Origin: Acetobacter senegalensis
GTDB taxonomy: Bacteria; Pseudomonadota; Alphaproteobacteria; Acetobacterales; Acetobacteraceae
DNA length: 64,000 nt
NCBI RefSeq assembly: GCF_001580995.1
Contig: NZ_LHZU01000141.1
Span: 1-64,000 of the forward strand
Reading direction: 5' to 3'
The position numbers and the translations under genes are program-made. The notes beneath the pieces are model-generated. The model was not told the DNA's origin. It saw only the letters and a list, made by a program, of their open reading frames with translations, and did not search any database. Within the stretch, counting starts at the first letter, position 1; each line of letters starts with the position of its first letter. Below, piece after piece: positions 46,624 to 55,440 of the stretch.

Positions 46624-47565
46624 TTGACCTTGCGTCTCCCTCTTCCTGAAAGCAACAAAGGCATTGCAGCGTGCAGCCTTGTTATCAGTCTTGTCGCGCT
46701 GGGGCTGAAATACGCCGCATGGGCCGTTAGCGGCAGCGTGGCGCTGTATTCCGATGCCGTGGAAACCATCATCAACGTGGTCGCAGCGGTCGGGGGACTG
46801 TGGGCTCTGGCTGTGTCTGAACGTCCGGCTGACCACAACCATACCTATGGCCATTACAAGGCCGAATATCTTTCCGCCGTGGCGGAAGGTACACTGGTTC
46901 TGGTGACAGCGTTCATTATCGGGCGGGAAGCTGTGGAGGGGTGGTTACACCCTCATCCCGCACTGGCTCCTTATGCAGGTGTGGCGCTGAACGGCATTGC
47001 CACCTTGGTCAATCTGGGCTGGGGCCTGACCATGCTTCAGGCAGGGCGCGCTCGCCGCTCCCCTGCTCTGGTGGCAGGCGGCCAACATGTGCTTTCTGAT
47101 GTGTGGACAGGCGTTGGGCTTGTGGTCGGTATTTTGCTGATTCCGCTGACAGGCTGGGTACGGCTGGATGCCGTTCTGGCAGGGCTGATTGCCCTGAACG
47201 TGCTCCGCGTAGGCTGGAACGTGATGAAAGACTCCATTGCCGGGCTGATGGATCAGGCTCCAGACCCTGAGACACTCGATCAGATCCGTGAAGTCATTGC
47301 CGATAACGGGCGCGGAGCCATAGAAGCGCATGATATCCGCACCCGTGTGGTCGGAGCCATGACCTTCCTTGATTTCCACCTGGTCGTGCCCGGCAGCATG
47401 AGCGTGCATGATGCGCACGAGATCTGTGACCGGATTGAAAACGCCCTGCGTGGCAAGATGGGCAATACCTTGGTGCATATTCATGTAGAGCCAGACAACA
47501 AGGCAAAGCATGAAGGGATTGTGTTCTGGCCCCGGCCCGAAACACCCGCCAGTAACAAAGCTTAA
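46624..47565 (+). CDS. Cation diffusion facilitator, FieF-like length
   Basis: A 313-residue divalent metal exporter without a His-rich tail. Helix 2 carries YSDAVETIINVV, differing from the usual DxxxD of FieF (Asp then Glu, with Thr where the second Asp would be). Helix 5 carries the normal QHVLSDVWTG (HxxxD). The C-terminal cytoplasmic domain (HDIRTRVVGAMTFLDFHLVVPG) is intact. The start is TTG at 46624. The changed helix 2 site suggests a different metal preference from its neighbour, perhaps iron, cobalt or manganese; this is inference. Confidence 0.9.
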   Translation: MTLRLPLPESNKGIAACSLVISLVALGLKYAAWAVSGSVALYSDAVETIINVVAAVGGLWALAVSERPADHNHTYGHYKAEYLSAVAEGTLVLVTAFIIGREAVEGWLHPHPALAPYAGVALNGIATLVNLGWGLTMLQAGRARRSPALVAGGQHVLSDVWTGVGLVVGILLIPLTGWVRLDAVLAGLIALNVLRVGWNVMKDSIAGLMDQAPDPETLDQIREVIADNGRGAIEAHDIRTRVVGAMTFLDFHLVVPGSMSVHDAHEICDRIENALRGKMGNTLVHIHVEPDNKAKHEGIVFWPRPETPASNKA

Positions 47566-47994
47566 GTTGCGATTGAGAACAGTCTCTCCCGACGGACTGA
47601 CGGTTCGTCTAGCGTCTATATGAGGCTGATATGCGCCTCTATGGTCTCGCTGGGTCTGTCAGGTCCATCTGGACGGTTCAAAAAACCCGTCCTTTTCGGT
47701 CACTTCAGAATCATAACCGATTGATGTTGCTCCTGACAGAAAAGTCCGGACAGGAAGCCTTCGCCCCCTCCTGTTGTTCAGCCGCAACAACTCTTCCCCA
47801 TCTGACTTTTTCAAACGCCTCTTGAGCGCCGTTTTCTGCGATGGTTAGCGAAATTCCCCTCTCTGACCGCATGTCACGGCGGGCACCATGCATTTCCCTC
47901 ATGAACAACCATTATAAAGAAAGACTTTGCTTTCTTCACAAAAGGAGCGTGTTACAAGGCTTCTAATATTTTCTCGGACTTTCAGGATAGTCTC
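47566..47994. other. Gap upstream of the ClC channel
   Basis: About 430 bases with no convincing gene. A 7-bp hairpin AAGAAAG/CTTTCTT lies at 47917-47936, about 60 bases before the ClC start. AGGA lies about 8 bases before that start. Confidence 0.5.
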
Positions 47995-49368
47995 ATGCCC
48001 GCCAGCGTGACAGTCACCACTGCTCATCTTCGCCATATCCGTGAGCAGACCAAAGCCGGCACCGTCAACTGGCGGCGCAAGCTCATCTACTGGTCCGGTG
48101 GCGTCATGGTGGGGATTGTGGCCGTTGCCTTCGCCGCGTTGGCGGACAAGGCGGCTGATCTACGCAACCACATTATCGCCCTCAGCCCCTGGCTGATGCT
48201 GATTGTCACCCCAGGAGGGCTCGCGCTCTCCACGTGGCTGACGCGCAAATGGTTCAGAGGCGCGCAGGGAAGCGGTATTCCTCAAGCCATTGCCTGCATG
48301 CATCTGCACGATTTCCGTGTGGTTGACCGCGTTCTTTCTCTTAAAATCGCCATCGCCAAAATTTTTCTGACCACTCTTGGGCTTCTCTCAGGCGCATCCA
48401 TCGGGAGAGAAGGTCCCTCCGTGCAGGTCGGCGCAGCCATCATGCATACGGTCGGCCGGTTTATTGGTGTTAATGACCCTACACGCCAGCATGCGCTCAT
48501 CAAGGCTGGCGGGGCAGCGGGGGTTGCCGCCGCATTCAACACACCACTGGCCGGAATTGTATTTGGTATTGAAGAACTGGCCCATTCCTATGAACAACGC
48601 ACCAGTGGCACCATGCTTACCTGCGTGGTTCTGGCCGGTGTGACAGCCATCGCGCTGGTGGGAAATTATACCTATTTCGGCCACACAGATTCCGTGGTGC
48701 CAGTTGGCATCAGTTGGCTTGCGGTTCTGGCATGCGGGATCATGGGCGGCGTAAGCGGCGGCATGTTCTCCGCCCTGCTCATCCGCATTTCACGTGGCAT
48801 TCCAGGCAAATTCGGAAAATTCGTTGCCACCCGGCCCATCACCTTTGCCGCCCTGTGTGGTCTGGTGCTTGCCATTATTGGTCTTCTCTCCGGTGGCATG
48901 ACCTACGGAACAGGCTACCTTCAGGCCCGTGACATCATTATGGGGGATGAGCACTACCCGGCTTCCTATTTTGTGCTGAAATGTCTTGCCACCATTGTTT
49001 CCTATTGCTCTGGCATTCCGGGCGGTCTTTTTGCCCCCTCTCTCTCCGTGGGCGCGGGCATGGGCGGCTGGATTGCACAGTTCCTGCCCCACACCACCCC
49101 AGGCGCAGTTGTGCTACTGGGAACGGCGGCCTACTTCGCGGCTGTCACCCAATCTCCCCTAACGGCAACCGTTATTGTGATGGAAATGTGTGACAACCAG
49201 CAGGTCACTCTCGCTCTGCTGGCCAGCGCGTTTCTGGCGTTTGGTGTCTCCCGCGCCATTTGCAGCCACGCCCTTTACGGCGCACTGGCGGTCAAGTTCC
49301 TGCGGTCTGCCAACCCACGCCCCGGTATGTCCACCCGCCCCGCAACAGCCACGGATACCGCACGCTGA
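47995..49368 (+). CDS. ClC family chloride channel or Cl-/H+ antiporter
   Basis: A 457-residue inner-membrane anion transporter. The anion-selectivity blocks GSGIPQA, GASIGREGPSVQVGA (with the gating Glu of GREGP) and SGIPGGLFAPSLSVGAG (GxFxP) are intact. The retained gating Glu suggests a regulated channel or exchanger. No CBS domains follow. It may help acid tolerance through charge balancing, known for such antiporters; that role here is inferred. Transcribed alone, ending at a strong terminator. Confidence 0.93.
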   Translation: MPASVTVTTAHLRHIREQTKAGTVNWRRKLIYWSGGVMVGIVAVAFAALADKAADLRNHIIALSPWLMLIVTPGGLALSTWLTRKWFRGAQGSGIPQAIACMHLHDFRVVDRVLSLKIAIAKIFLTTLGLLSGASIGREGPSVQVGAAIMHTVGRFIGVNDPTRQHALIKAGGAAGVAAAFNTPLAGIVFGIEELAHSYEQRTSGTMLTCVVLAGVTAIALVGNYTYFGHTDSVVPVGISWLAVLACGIMGGVSGGMFSALLIRISRGIPGKFGKFVATRPITFAALCGLVLAIIGLLSGGMTYGTGYLQARDIIMGDEHYPASYFVLKCLATIVSYCSGIPGGLFAPSLSVGAGMGGWIAQFLPHTTPGAVVLLGTAAYFAAVTQSPLTATVIVMEMCDNQQVTLALLASAFLAFGVSRAICSHALYGALAVKFLRSANPRPGMSTRPATATDTAR

Positions 49369-49404
49369 TTTCAGCTTCTGGAACGGAACAAGCGTCTACA
49401 AACA

Positions 49405-49438
49405 AAAAGGGAGCGCTGCATTAACAGCACTCCCTTTT
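49405..49438. terminator. Bidirectional terminator between ClC and the Hint protein
   Basis: AAAAGGGAGCGCTG pairs with CAGCACTCCCTTTT (one mismatch). The A and T runs on either side serve both convergent genes. Confidence 0.85.
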
Positions 49439-49467
49439 CTGTTTTAGTGTGAAACGGTTACCAGGTT

Positions 49468-51324
49468 TTACAGGCTGGCAACTTTCTGTTCCGTCTGCTC
49501 GCCTTCCAGCACGTAGGGACCAGCGGCAATAATCTGCACACTCAGCATGGCCAGCGCACCCGGCGTACGCTCAACCAGCGGAATTTCAGCATGCCCTGCT
49601 GTCCAGCGCATGCTGTGGCCAGCGTCCACACCATGCCAACCCTGCAAGTTTGCATCCTGCATGATGTTTTCCAGATTGCGGGCAGCACCGACCCCTTCCT
49701 GCAGGCTCATGTTGCTCACCAGAACACCCAACTGACGCCGGTCATCCACAAACGGACCAATTGTATCAGCCGGACGGCTGGTACGAGACACCAACCACAC
49801 GCGATCAATACCCGGCGGCAGCATGAAGAACACCTTGCCGTTCTGTTCACGAGCCTTGCGAATAATCGCGCCGCTTTCTGTCACCAGATGCACGTCAGCA
49901 TCATTGGTCACAACACGTGCGGGGGTAACAGCTTCAATTCCGGCATGCTTTGCGCGGGCTTCAATCTTGCGGAAAATCGGTTCCACAACAGCCTGAGCCA
50001 CAACCAGTGGCGCAGCAGCATCTTCCGCCCATGTACGAGCGGTCTTGTGGGAACCAGCGTTGAGGCTGACAACAGTACCTTCCTGCCGGAAAGAACCTCG
50101 GTTGCCGGTATCCAGATAGCTTTCCGTCATCACACCATCCGCCACAATAACGGAATGCTGCTCGGTTTCGATGTGATAGTAATCGTAAGATGTAATGGAG
50201 TGATCATAGAAAATGGATGCACCATTCACCAGCATGCGCACAGGCGTAAACAGACCATTGAAGAACAGGCAATGTTCTGGTGTCACCAGCATGTCCTTGT
50301 AGGGGACACCTTCCGCCAGCGCGTCTTTTAGAATACGCACCGGATACCCGGCTTCATCGTCCGGCAGACCAGCCTTGACCGCAACACGCGTCTTGCCAGC
50401 CCATACCACTTTCCGAACCACCTGCTGCCCATCCACGTAAGCGACAACACTGTCTCCCACCTGAATATCCTGAACAGCAACATCCCCTTCAGGAGTGCGG
50501 ATCATGGAGTCAGAGAGGAAGCAGGCACCGATATAAGTATTGCCGTTTGCATAAGTAATTTTAAGGGGATTTGTTGCCAAATCTTGTGAGTTTACAGAAT
50601 TATTATACGTTCCCACAGGAACATTAGCACCACTTGCGATCGTTACAGAGTAATTTGCAATGGTGCTACCATCGTTTCCTATAAGGGTAATTGTACGAGA
50701 CGTACCAGAACCCGAAATTACATAACCTGAAACGGGAGCAACAGTATTCTCAAGTTCAATTGTATCTTTTGCTGGATCGTAGCCAGTAATTGACTTTGTC
50801 CCCAAGTCAATCAACGTCCCACCAGCGTTAAGAACTAGCGTTCCACCACCAGTAGTAAAATTGATTGTTGATCCACCAAGAATGGTGGCCAAATTAACGC
50901 CTGATGAATAAGTGCCGCCATATCCAATATTAATTGTACTTCCGGACAACGCTGATGCGACCAGTCCGCTAGATGCTGTTAATGTTCCTCCGTAAACATT
51001 AAAAGTTTGCCCAGAAATAGCATTAACCGCAAACGTAACTGTTGTATCACCTCCAATGTAAAATGTATTTACTGCAAGCGCATTAACTAAAATACTAATA
51101 TCCCCCGTTGAACCGGGAACGGTCACAAAGGTACTACCCAAGAGGTCCGCCGCGACCACATCATCATCAGAACCAGTAATAATATTTCCAACTAAAGGAG
51201 AAGGAGATGCTATCGTATTACCAGATGCATCTTTGATCGTTACTGTTTGGGTAACCCAGCCAGAACCAACACTCCAAGTGGTCACCACATTTCCATCTGC
51301 ATCGTACGAGTAATAATCTGCCAT
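49468..51324 (-). CDS. Hint-domain protein with variable beta-repeat N-terminus
   Basis: A 618-residue protein. Residues about 1-260 are Gly/Thr/Ser/Asn-rich and repetitive, like a beta-helix surface protein (GSTINIGYGG, GSTINFTTGG). At about 265 a Hint (hedgehog/intein) module begins with the conserved Cys: ACFLSDSMIRTPEGDVAVQD; LVTPEHCLFFNG and VRMLVNGASIFYD follow. A further 200-residue C-terminal region of unknown fold ends the protein. The DNA of the N-terminal part is clearly A+T-richer than the C-terminal part, as in a mosaic gene. No signal peptide is seen. Hint_2-type proteins of acetic acid bacteria are secreted or surface-linked but uncharacterised. Confidence 0.82.
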   Translation of the reverse strand: MADYYSYDADGNVVTTWSVGSGWVTQTVTIKDASGNTIASPSPLVGNIITGSDDDVVAADLLGSTFVTVPGSTGDISILVNALAVNTFYIGGDTTVTFAVNAISGQTFNVYGGTLTASSGLVASALSGSTINIGYGGTYSSGVNLATILGGSTINFTTGGGTLVLNAGGTLIDLGTKSITGYDPAKDTIELENTVAPVSGYVISGSGTSRTITLIGNDGSTIANYSVTIASGANVPVGTYNNSVNSQDLATNPLKITYANGNTYIGACFLSDSMIRTPEGDVAVQDIQVGDSVVAYVDGQQVVRKVVWAGKTRVAVKAGLPDDEAGYPVRILKDALAEGVPYKDMLVTPEHCLFFNGLFTPVRMLVNGASIFYDHSITSYDYYHIETEQHSVIVADGVMTESYLDTGNRGSFRQEGTVVSLNAGSHKTARTWAEDAAAPLVVAQAVVEPIFRKIEARAKHAGIEAVTPARVVTNDADVHLVTESGAIIRKAREQNGKVFFMLPPGIDRVWLVSRTSRPADTIGPFVDDRRQLGVLVSNMSLQEGVGAARNLENIMQDANLQGWHGVDAGHSMRWTAGHAEIPLVERTPGALAMLSVQIIAAGPYVLEGEQTEQKVASL

Positions 51325-51642
51325 GCTGCCATTCCCTTTTATCAGGACACGTCACTCACGATGTGTCGATAATTATCAAAGGAGCCGCCTCCTCTTCTTT
51401 GAGTTACATAATTCCAAATAATTAATTTAAAGTTACTGAAATCCCTAATATTGCGATTCGCTTTGATTTTTTCTAACGCGTTTTTCTTTACTTCTTCTGC
51501 GCCTCGGCAAAACGCTGGTTACACAGCAAACAGGCCGCCTTCCTCCGCCCTGTCACGCAGCTTTCTTCCCTACTCTGGTGTGATACGGCACCGCGCCCTA
51601 TATGAGAGGCACCTGTTTCTGTTAACGGAGGCCCTGTTATTC

Positions 51643-52635
51643 ATGTCTGATGCGCCCCTTCCTTCTGATACTCAGGACGCACTTGTTCCTGTTACCGTGC
51701 TCACGGGTTTTCTGGGTGCTGGCAAAACCACCCTGCTCAACCATATTCTGACCGCCGAACATGGCCACAAATATGCTGTTGTGATTAACGAATACGGTGA
51801 ACTCGGTGTGGATAATGACCTTGTGGTCGATGCCGATGAAGAAGTGTTCGAGATGAACAATGGCTGCATCTGCTGCACCGTGCGCGGAGACCTGATCCGT
51901 ATTCTGGGTGGTTTGATGAAGCGCCGTGGCAAGTTTGACGGCATTATTATTGAAACCACGGGCCTGGCAGACCCCGCCCCCGTAGCCCAGACCTTCTTTG
52001 CGGATGAAGACGTACGCGCCAAAACACGGCTGGATGCTGTGGTGACGGTGGTGGATGCCCTGAATATCCTGCAAACCCTGAAGGAAAGCCCGGAAGCGCA
52101 TCAGCAGATTGCATTTGCCGATGTCATGATTCTGAACAAGACAGATCTGGTGGATGATGCACAGTTGAAACAGGTGGAAGACACCCTGCGCAGCATCAAT
52201 GCCATTGCCCCCATCCATCGTGCCCAGAAAGGCAATGTGAAGCTGACGGACGTTATGGACCGCGGTGGCTTTGATCTTCAGCGCGTTCTGGAACACATGC
52301 CGGACTTTCTGGAAAACCCGGAACACCACCATGAAGAGGATCTGAGCAGCGTTTCCCTGACGGTGAAGACCCCGCTGGATGCAGGCAAATTCCAGATGTG
52401 GATTGGCGCACTGCTTCAGGAAAAAGGAGCGGACATTCTGCGCACCAAGGGAATTCTGAATTTTGAGGGCCAGCCTGACCGCTTTGCCTTTCAGGCCGTG
52501 CACATGATGGCGGATGGCAATAACATCGGCCCATGGAAAGAAGGTGAACCCCGCGAATCCCGTCTGGTGTTCATTGGCCGCAACCTCAACCGGCCCCAGC
52601 TCCGCCGTGGGCTTGAAAGCTGTGCCGTAGCATGA
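51643..52635 (+). CDS. CobW/COG0523 family GTP-binding metallochaperone
   Basis: A 330-residue G3E GTPase. Walker A is GFLGAGKTT (about residue 23); the metal-binding CxCC appears as NNGCICCTVRGD; the NKTD box follows at about 165. The C-terminal CobW_C domain is complete. Close relatives deliver zinc to target proteins under zinc limitation (Zur-linked COG0523) or act in cobalamin synthesis. No cob genes lie nearby, so zinc is favoured. The ATG at 51643 has GGAGG 11 bases before it. The WD40 gene overlaps it by four bases. Confidence 0.9.
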   Translation: MSDAPLPSDTQDALVPVTVLTGFLGAGKTTLLNHILTAEHGHKYAVVINEYGELGVDNDLVVDADEEVFEMNNGCICCTVRGDLIRILGGLMKRRGKFDGIIIETTGLADPAPVAQTFFADEDVRAKTRLDAVVTVVDALNILQTLKESPEAHQQIAFADVMILNKTDLVDDAQLKQVEDTLRSINAIAPIHRAQKGNVKLTDVMDRGGFDLQRVLEHMPDFLENPEHHHEEDLSSVSLTVKTPLDAGKFQMWIGALLQEKGADILRTKGILNFEGQPDRFAFQAVHMMADGNNIGPWKEGEPRESRLVFIGRNLNRPQLRRGLESCAVA

Positions 52636-53684
52636 GCGAGACCCTGACCCTGCGTGGCCTGATTGAAAAACGGGGCGCATCCCGCGTGGTGGAAGGCCAT
52701 ATCACGTCTTGCGCTGCCTCCCGCGATCATCAACGCTTCGCCTTCACCACAGGCGAAGGGGATGTGATTGTCGCCCATCGGAGCGATCTGACCGATGCGG
52801 CAAGCTGGAATACCTATGCGGTGCATGATGGCCCAGCCCTCTCCGTAGCACCTGACACCGACCCGCATGGTTTTTTAACGGGTGGTGATGATGGGCGCCT
52901 GTGCCGTCTGGACATGCACGGGGAGATTGAGGAACTGGGCAAAAGCCGCCGGTGGGTGGAACATGTGCTCAGTTATGTGGACGGCAAAGCGTCCTACATT
53001 GCTGCCGCCATGGGCAAGCAGGTTGAACTGCGGGACGCTACCGGACGCACCGTGTTAAAAACGTTCGAGCATCCCTCCTCCGTGTCCGGCATCACGTTTG
53101 ACGCCAAGGGCAAGCGGCTTGCGGCCTCACACTATAACGGCGCTTCGCTGTGGTACACGCAGTCCAAGAGCAACAACCCGCGCCTGCTGGAATGGAAAGG
53201 CAGCCATATTGGTATTGCCATGCACCCGCAGGGCGAAGCGTTGGTGACTGCCATGCAGGATAATGATCTGCACGGCTGGCGGCTGTCTGATGGCCACAAC
53301 ATCCGCATGAGCGGCTACCCCACCAAGGTCCGCTCGCTCTCTTTTTCGGCCAACGGTAAGTGGTTGGCCACCAGTGGGGCGGATGTGGTTGTCATGTGGC
53401 CGTTCTTTGGCGGTGGCCCCATGGGCAAACCGCCAATGGAGCTGCCCGGTGCCGGTGGCGCGCTGTGCACCCGTGTGGCGTTTCACCCGGAGCAGGAAGT
53501 TGTTGCAGCAGGATTTGCCGATGGTACGGTGCTTATGATTGAACCTGCCACGGAACGAGTGCTACCAGTCTCCTTGGGCGGTAATGGTCCCATAAGTGCT
53601 CTGGCCTATAGCGCAGATGGCTGCATGCTGGGTTTTGGCACGGAAGAAGGACTGATCGGTCTGGTCGATCTGGCCGCTGCCTGA
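52632..53684 (+). CDS. WD40-repeat protein coupled to the CobW GTPase
   Basis: A 350-residue cytoplasmic beta-propeller. About seven WD-like blades can be traced (for example AASRDHQRFAFTTGEGDVIV, FDAKGKRLAASHYNGASLW, FSANGKWLATSGADVVVMW and YSADGCMLGFGTEEG). No enzyme domain is fused, so a scaffold or adaptor role is likely. Its ATG overlaps the CobW stop codon (52632-52635), implying translational coupling and joint function, possibly presenting client proteins for metal insertion. That is an inference from gene order. Confidence 0.85.
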   Translation: MSETLTLRGLIEKRGASRVVEGHITSCAASRDHQRFAFTTGEGDVIVAHRSDLTDAASWNTYAVHDGPALSVAPDTDPHGFLTGGDDGRLCRLDMHGEIEELGKSRRWVEHVLSYVDGKASYIAAAMGKQVELRDATGRTVLKTFEHPSSVSGITFDAKGKRLAASHYNGASLWYTQSKSNNPRLLEWKGSHIGIAMHPQGEALVTAMQDNDLHGWRLSDGHNIRMSGYPTKVRSLSFSANGKWLATSGADVVVMWPFFGGGPMGKPPMELPGAGGALCTRVAFHPEQEVVAAGFADGTVLMIEPATERVLPVSLGGNGPISALAYSADGCMLGFGTEEGLIGLVDLAAA

Positions 53685-53689
53685 CGCAG

Positions 53690-53718
53690 GTCTGCCAGAC
53701 CGTGTGCGTCTGGCAGAC
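53690..53718 (+). terminator. Perfect 11-bp hairpin after the WD40 gene
   Basis: GTCTGCCAGAC pairs exactly with GTCTGGCAGAC around a seven-base loop, starting six bases after the WD40 stop codon. There is no T run, so it may be a weak terminator or an mRNA 3' stabiliser. Confidence 0.55.
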
Positions 53719-53760
53719 AACATTTGCGTGACCTCAAGAAGCAGTGCGTTGCGTCTATCC

Positions 53761-53785
53761 GCTTCTCGCCAAATAGGTGAGAAGC
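53761..53785 (+). promoter_or_regulatory. Hairpin just before the ndh ribosome-binding site
   Basis: GCTTCTCGCC pairs with GGTGAGAAGC (one G-U pair) around AAATA, a 10-bp stem ending four bases before the Shine-Dalgarno sequence GGAGGG (53789-53794) of ndh. It could protect the mRNA or modulate ribosome access. Confidence 0.5.
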
Positions 53786-53804
53786 AATGGAGGGTTAATT
53801 TGGT

Positions 53805-55091
53805 ATGAGTGATCAGTTTCGGTTGGTGATTGTGGGTGGCGGTATTGCCGGGCTCGCTCTGGCCACGCGCTTGGGCAACAGCCTTGGCCGTGCGGGCAAG
53901 CTGGATATTACCCTGGTGGACAAAGGCTTTGCCCATGTCTGGAAACCCATGCTCCATTGCTTTGCCGCTGGCACAGCCCGGAACGAGAATGATCGCATAA
54001 CCTTCATCTCCCATGCGGCGGGGCATGGCTTCCGCTTCTGCTATGGTGAAATTGCCGGGCTGGACCGTACCAACCGCCGCATCACGCTCGCGCCGCTGGT
54101 AGAGCAGGATGATGAAGACGTCATTCTGGAAGAACGGTATCTGGATTATGATGCCCTGATCTTTGCCATCGGCAGTCGCGCCAATGATTTTGGCACCCCC
54201 GGCGTGGAACAACACTGCATCTTTCTGGATAACGTGGTTGAAGCAAACAACTTCAATGAACGCTTCCGCCATGCGCTGCTCCAGTCCTACGGGCGCGGCA
54301 CACCGCTTGATATTGCCATTGTGGGCGGCGGCGCGACCGGCGTGCAGTTGGCGGCGGAACTCCACAAGGCGTTAGAGATGGGCTCCCTCTACAACTTCAC
54401 GCCCCAGACGCCAGAAATGCGTGTCACGCTGCTGGAAGCCGGACCGCGTATCCTGCCTTCCTTCCCGGAAGATGTATCGGAAGGTGCCCGTAAACAGCTT
54501 GAAGCACTGAAAATTTCCGTGCGCACGGGTGCCATGGTCTCCGGTGTGGATGAGAAAGGCTTTATCCTCAAGGATGGCTCACGCGTGGATGCCCAGTTCC
54601 GTGTCTGGGCCGCCGGGGTGAAAGCACCGGATGTCACCCGCGTTCTGGATGGTCTGGACTGCGCCCGTGGCGGGCAGCTTGTGGTCAAACCCAATCTCCA
54701 GACCACACAGGATGATCGGATTTTTGCTGTCGGGGACTGCTCTTTCATTACTGAAAATCCGTTCCCGCCCACGGCACAGGTTGCACGGCAGGAAGCGCAT
54801 CATCTGGCAAAATATCTGCCGGACTGGATTTTGCACCAGAAGCCGGTGCCGCCCTTCAAATTCCATAACAAGGGCGCCATTGTCGCCTTGGGCAGCTACA
54901 ACGGCTGGGGCGCTTTTGCCGATGGCAAAACGTTTGGCGGCGGAGCCCTACGCGGCCTGAGTGCGCGCCTGGGGCATACAGCGCTCTACCGCCAGCATCA
55001 GATTGAACTATACGGTGTGACACGCGGCCTGATTGCCTGCTTTACAGACTGGCTGGATGGATTTGTGCGACCGCCGGTACGAATGGACTGA
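53805..55091 (+). CDS. ndh: Type II NADH dehydrogenase
   Basis: A 428-residue membrane-associated flavoprotein that passes electrons from NADH to ubiquinone without pumping protons. FAD-binding IVGGGIAGLALATRLG is at the N-terminus and the NADH-binding IVGGGATGVQLAAEL at about residue 170. AVGDCSF closes the FAD site. The C-terminal FHNKGAIVALGSYNGWG and the amphipathic end fit NDH-2. Transcribed alone from a hairpin-containing leader. Useful in acetic acid bacteria for fast NADH reoxidation, as known for the group. Confidence 0.94.
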   Translation: MSDQFRLVIVGGGIAGLALATRLGNSLGRAGKLDITLVDKGFAHVWKPMLHCFAAGTARNENDRITFISHAAGHGFRFCYGEIAGLDRTNRRITLAPLVEQDDEDVILEERYLDYDALIFAIGSRANDFGTPGVEQHCIFLDNVVEANNFNERFRHALLQSYGRGTPLDIAIVGGGATGVQLAAELHKALEMGSLYNFTPQTPEMRVTLLEAGPRILPSFPEDVSEGARKQLEALKISVRTGAMVSGVDEKGFILKDGSRVDAQFRVWAAGVKAPDVTRVLDGLDCARGGQLVVKPNLQTTQDDRIFAVGDCSFITENPFPPTAQVARQEAHHLAKYLPDWILHQKPVPPFKFHNKGAIVALGSYNGWGAFADGKTFGGGALRGLSARLGHTALYRQHQIELYGVTRGLIACFTDWLDGFVRPPVRMD

Positions 55092-55177
55092 CGCACCCCC
55101 TCCCCCATTCGGGCGAGGAAGCACTCATGACTATGTGTTCTACAACCATGCGCTTTTCAAACCGCATGGTTCCATAA

Positions 55178-55220
55178 AAAGAAAACCCCTGCGCGAACAC
55201 ATCACGCAGGGGTTTTCTTT
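55178..55220. terminator. Bidirectional terminator between ndh and the hsp20 pair
   Basis: AAAGAAAACCCCTGCG pairs exactly with CGCAGGGGTTTTCTTT. It serves both convergent units. Confidence 0.92.
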
Positions 55221-55250
55221 AGAGAGTCTTTACCAACAGGCTGGATCAGT

Positions 55251-55427
55251 TCAGTCGAGATACTTTGCTGTGCCTTTATTCAAACCTTCAATAAAGTGTT
55301 CGCACAGCATTTCCACAACTTCTCCCTTGGTGTTTTTCAACCGCACCTTGCACTCTCCGTCATTGACGGTGCCCAGCATGGTGTAATGGGTTCCAGAAAC
55401 TTCAACCTTGCGGCCTTTTACAGTCAT
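55251..55427 (-). CDS. Small protein in operon with hsp20, unknown function
   Basis: A 58-residue cytoplasmic protein, from MTVKGRKVEVSGTHYTMLG to KYLD. It lies 13 bases after the hsp20 stop codon with AAGGA upstream of its ATG, so it is very probably cotranscribed. The sequence alternates charged and hydrophobic residues as in a small beta-barrel or beta-sheet fold, with two cysteines. I do not recognise the family. It may be an accessory factor of the small heat-shock protein. Confidence 0.6.
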   Translation of the reverse strand: MTVKGRKVEVSGTHYTMLGTVNDGECKVRLKNTKGEVVEMLCEHFIEGLNKGTAKYLD

Positions 55428-55440
55428 TTTCCACTCGTCC

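Noticed and set aside
47917-47936. AAGAAAG/CTTTCTT hairpin before the ClC gene
   Set aside because: Seven A/T-rich base pairs in an A+T-rich leader are likely by chance.
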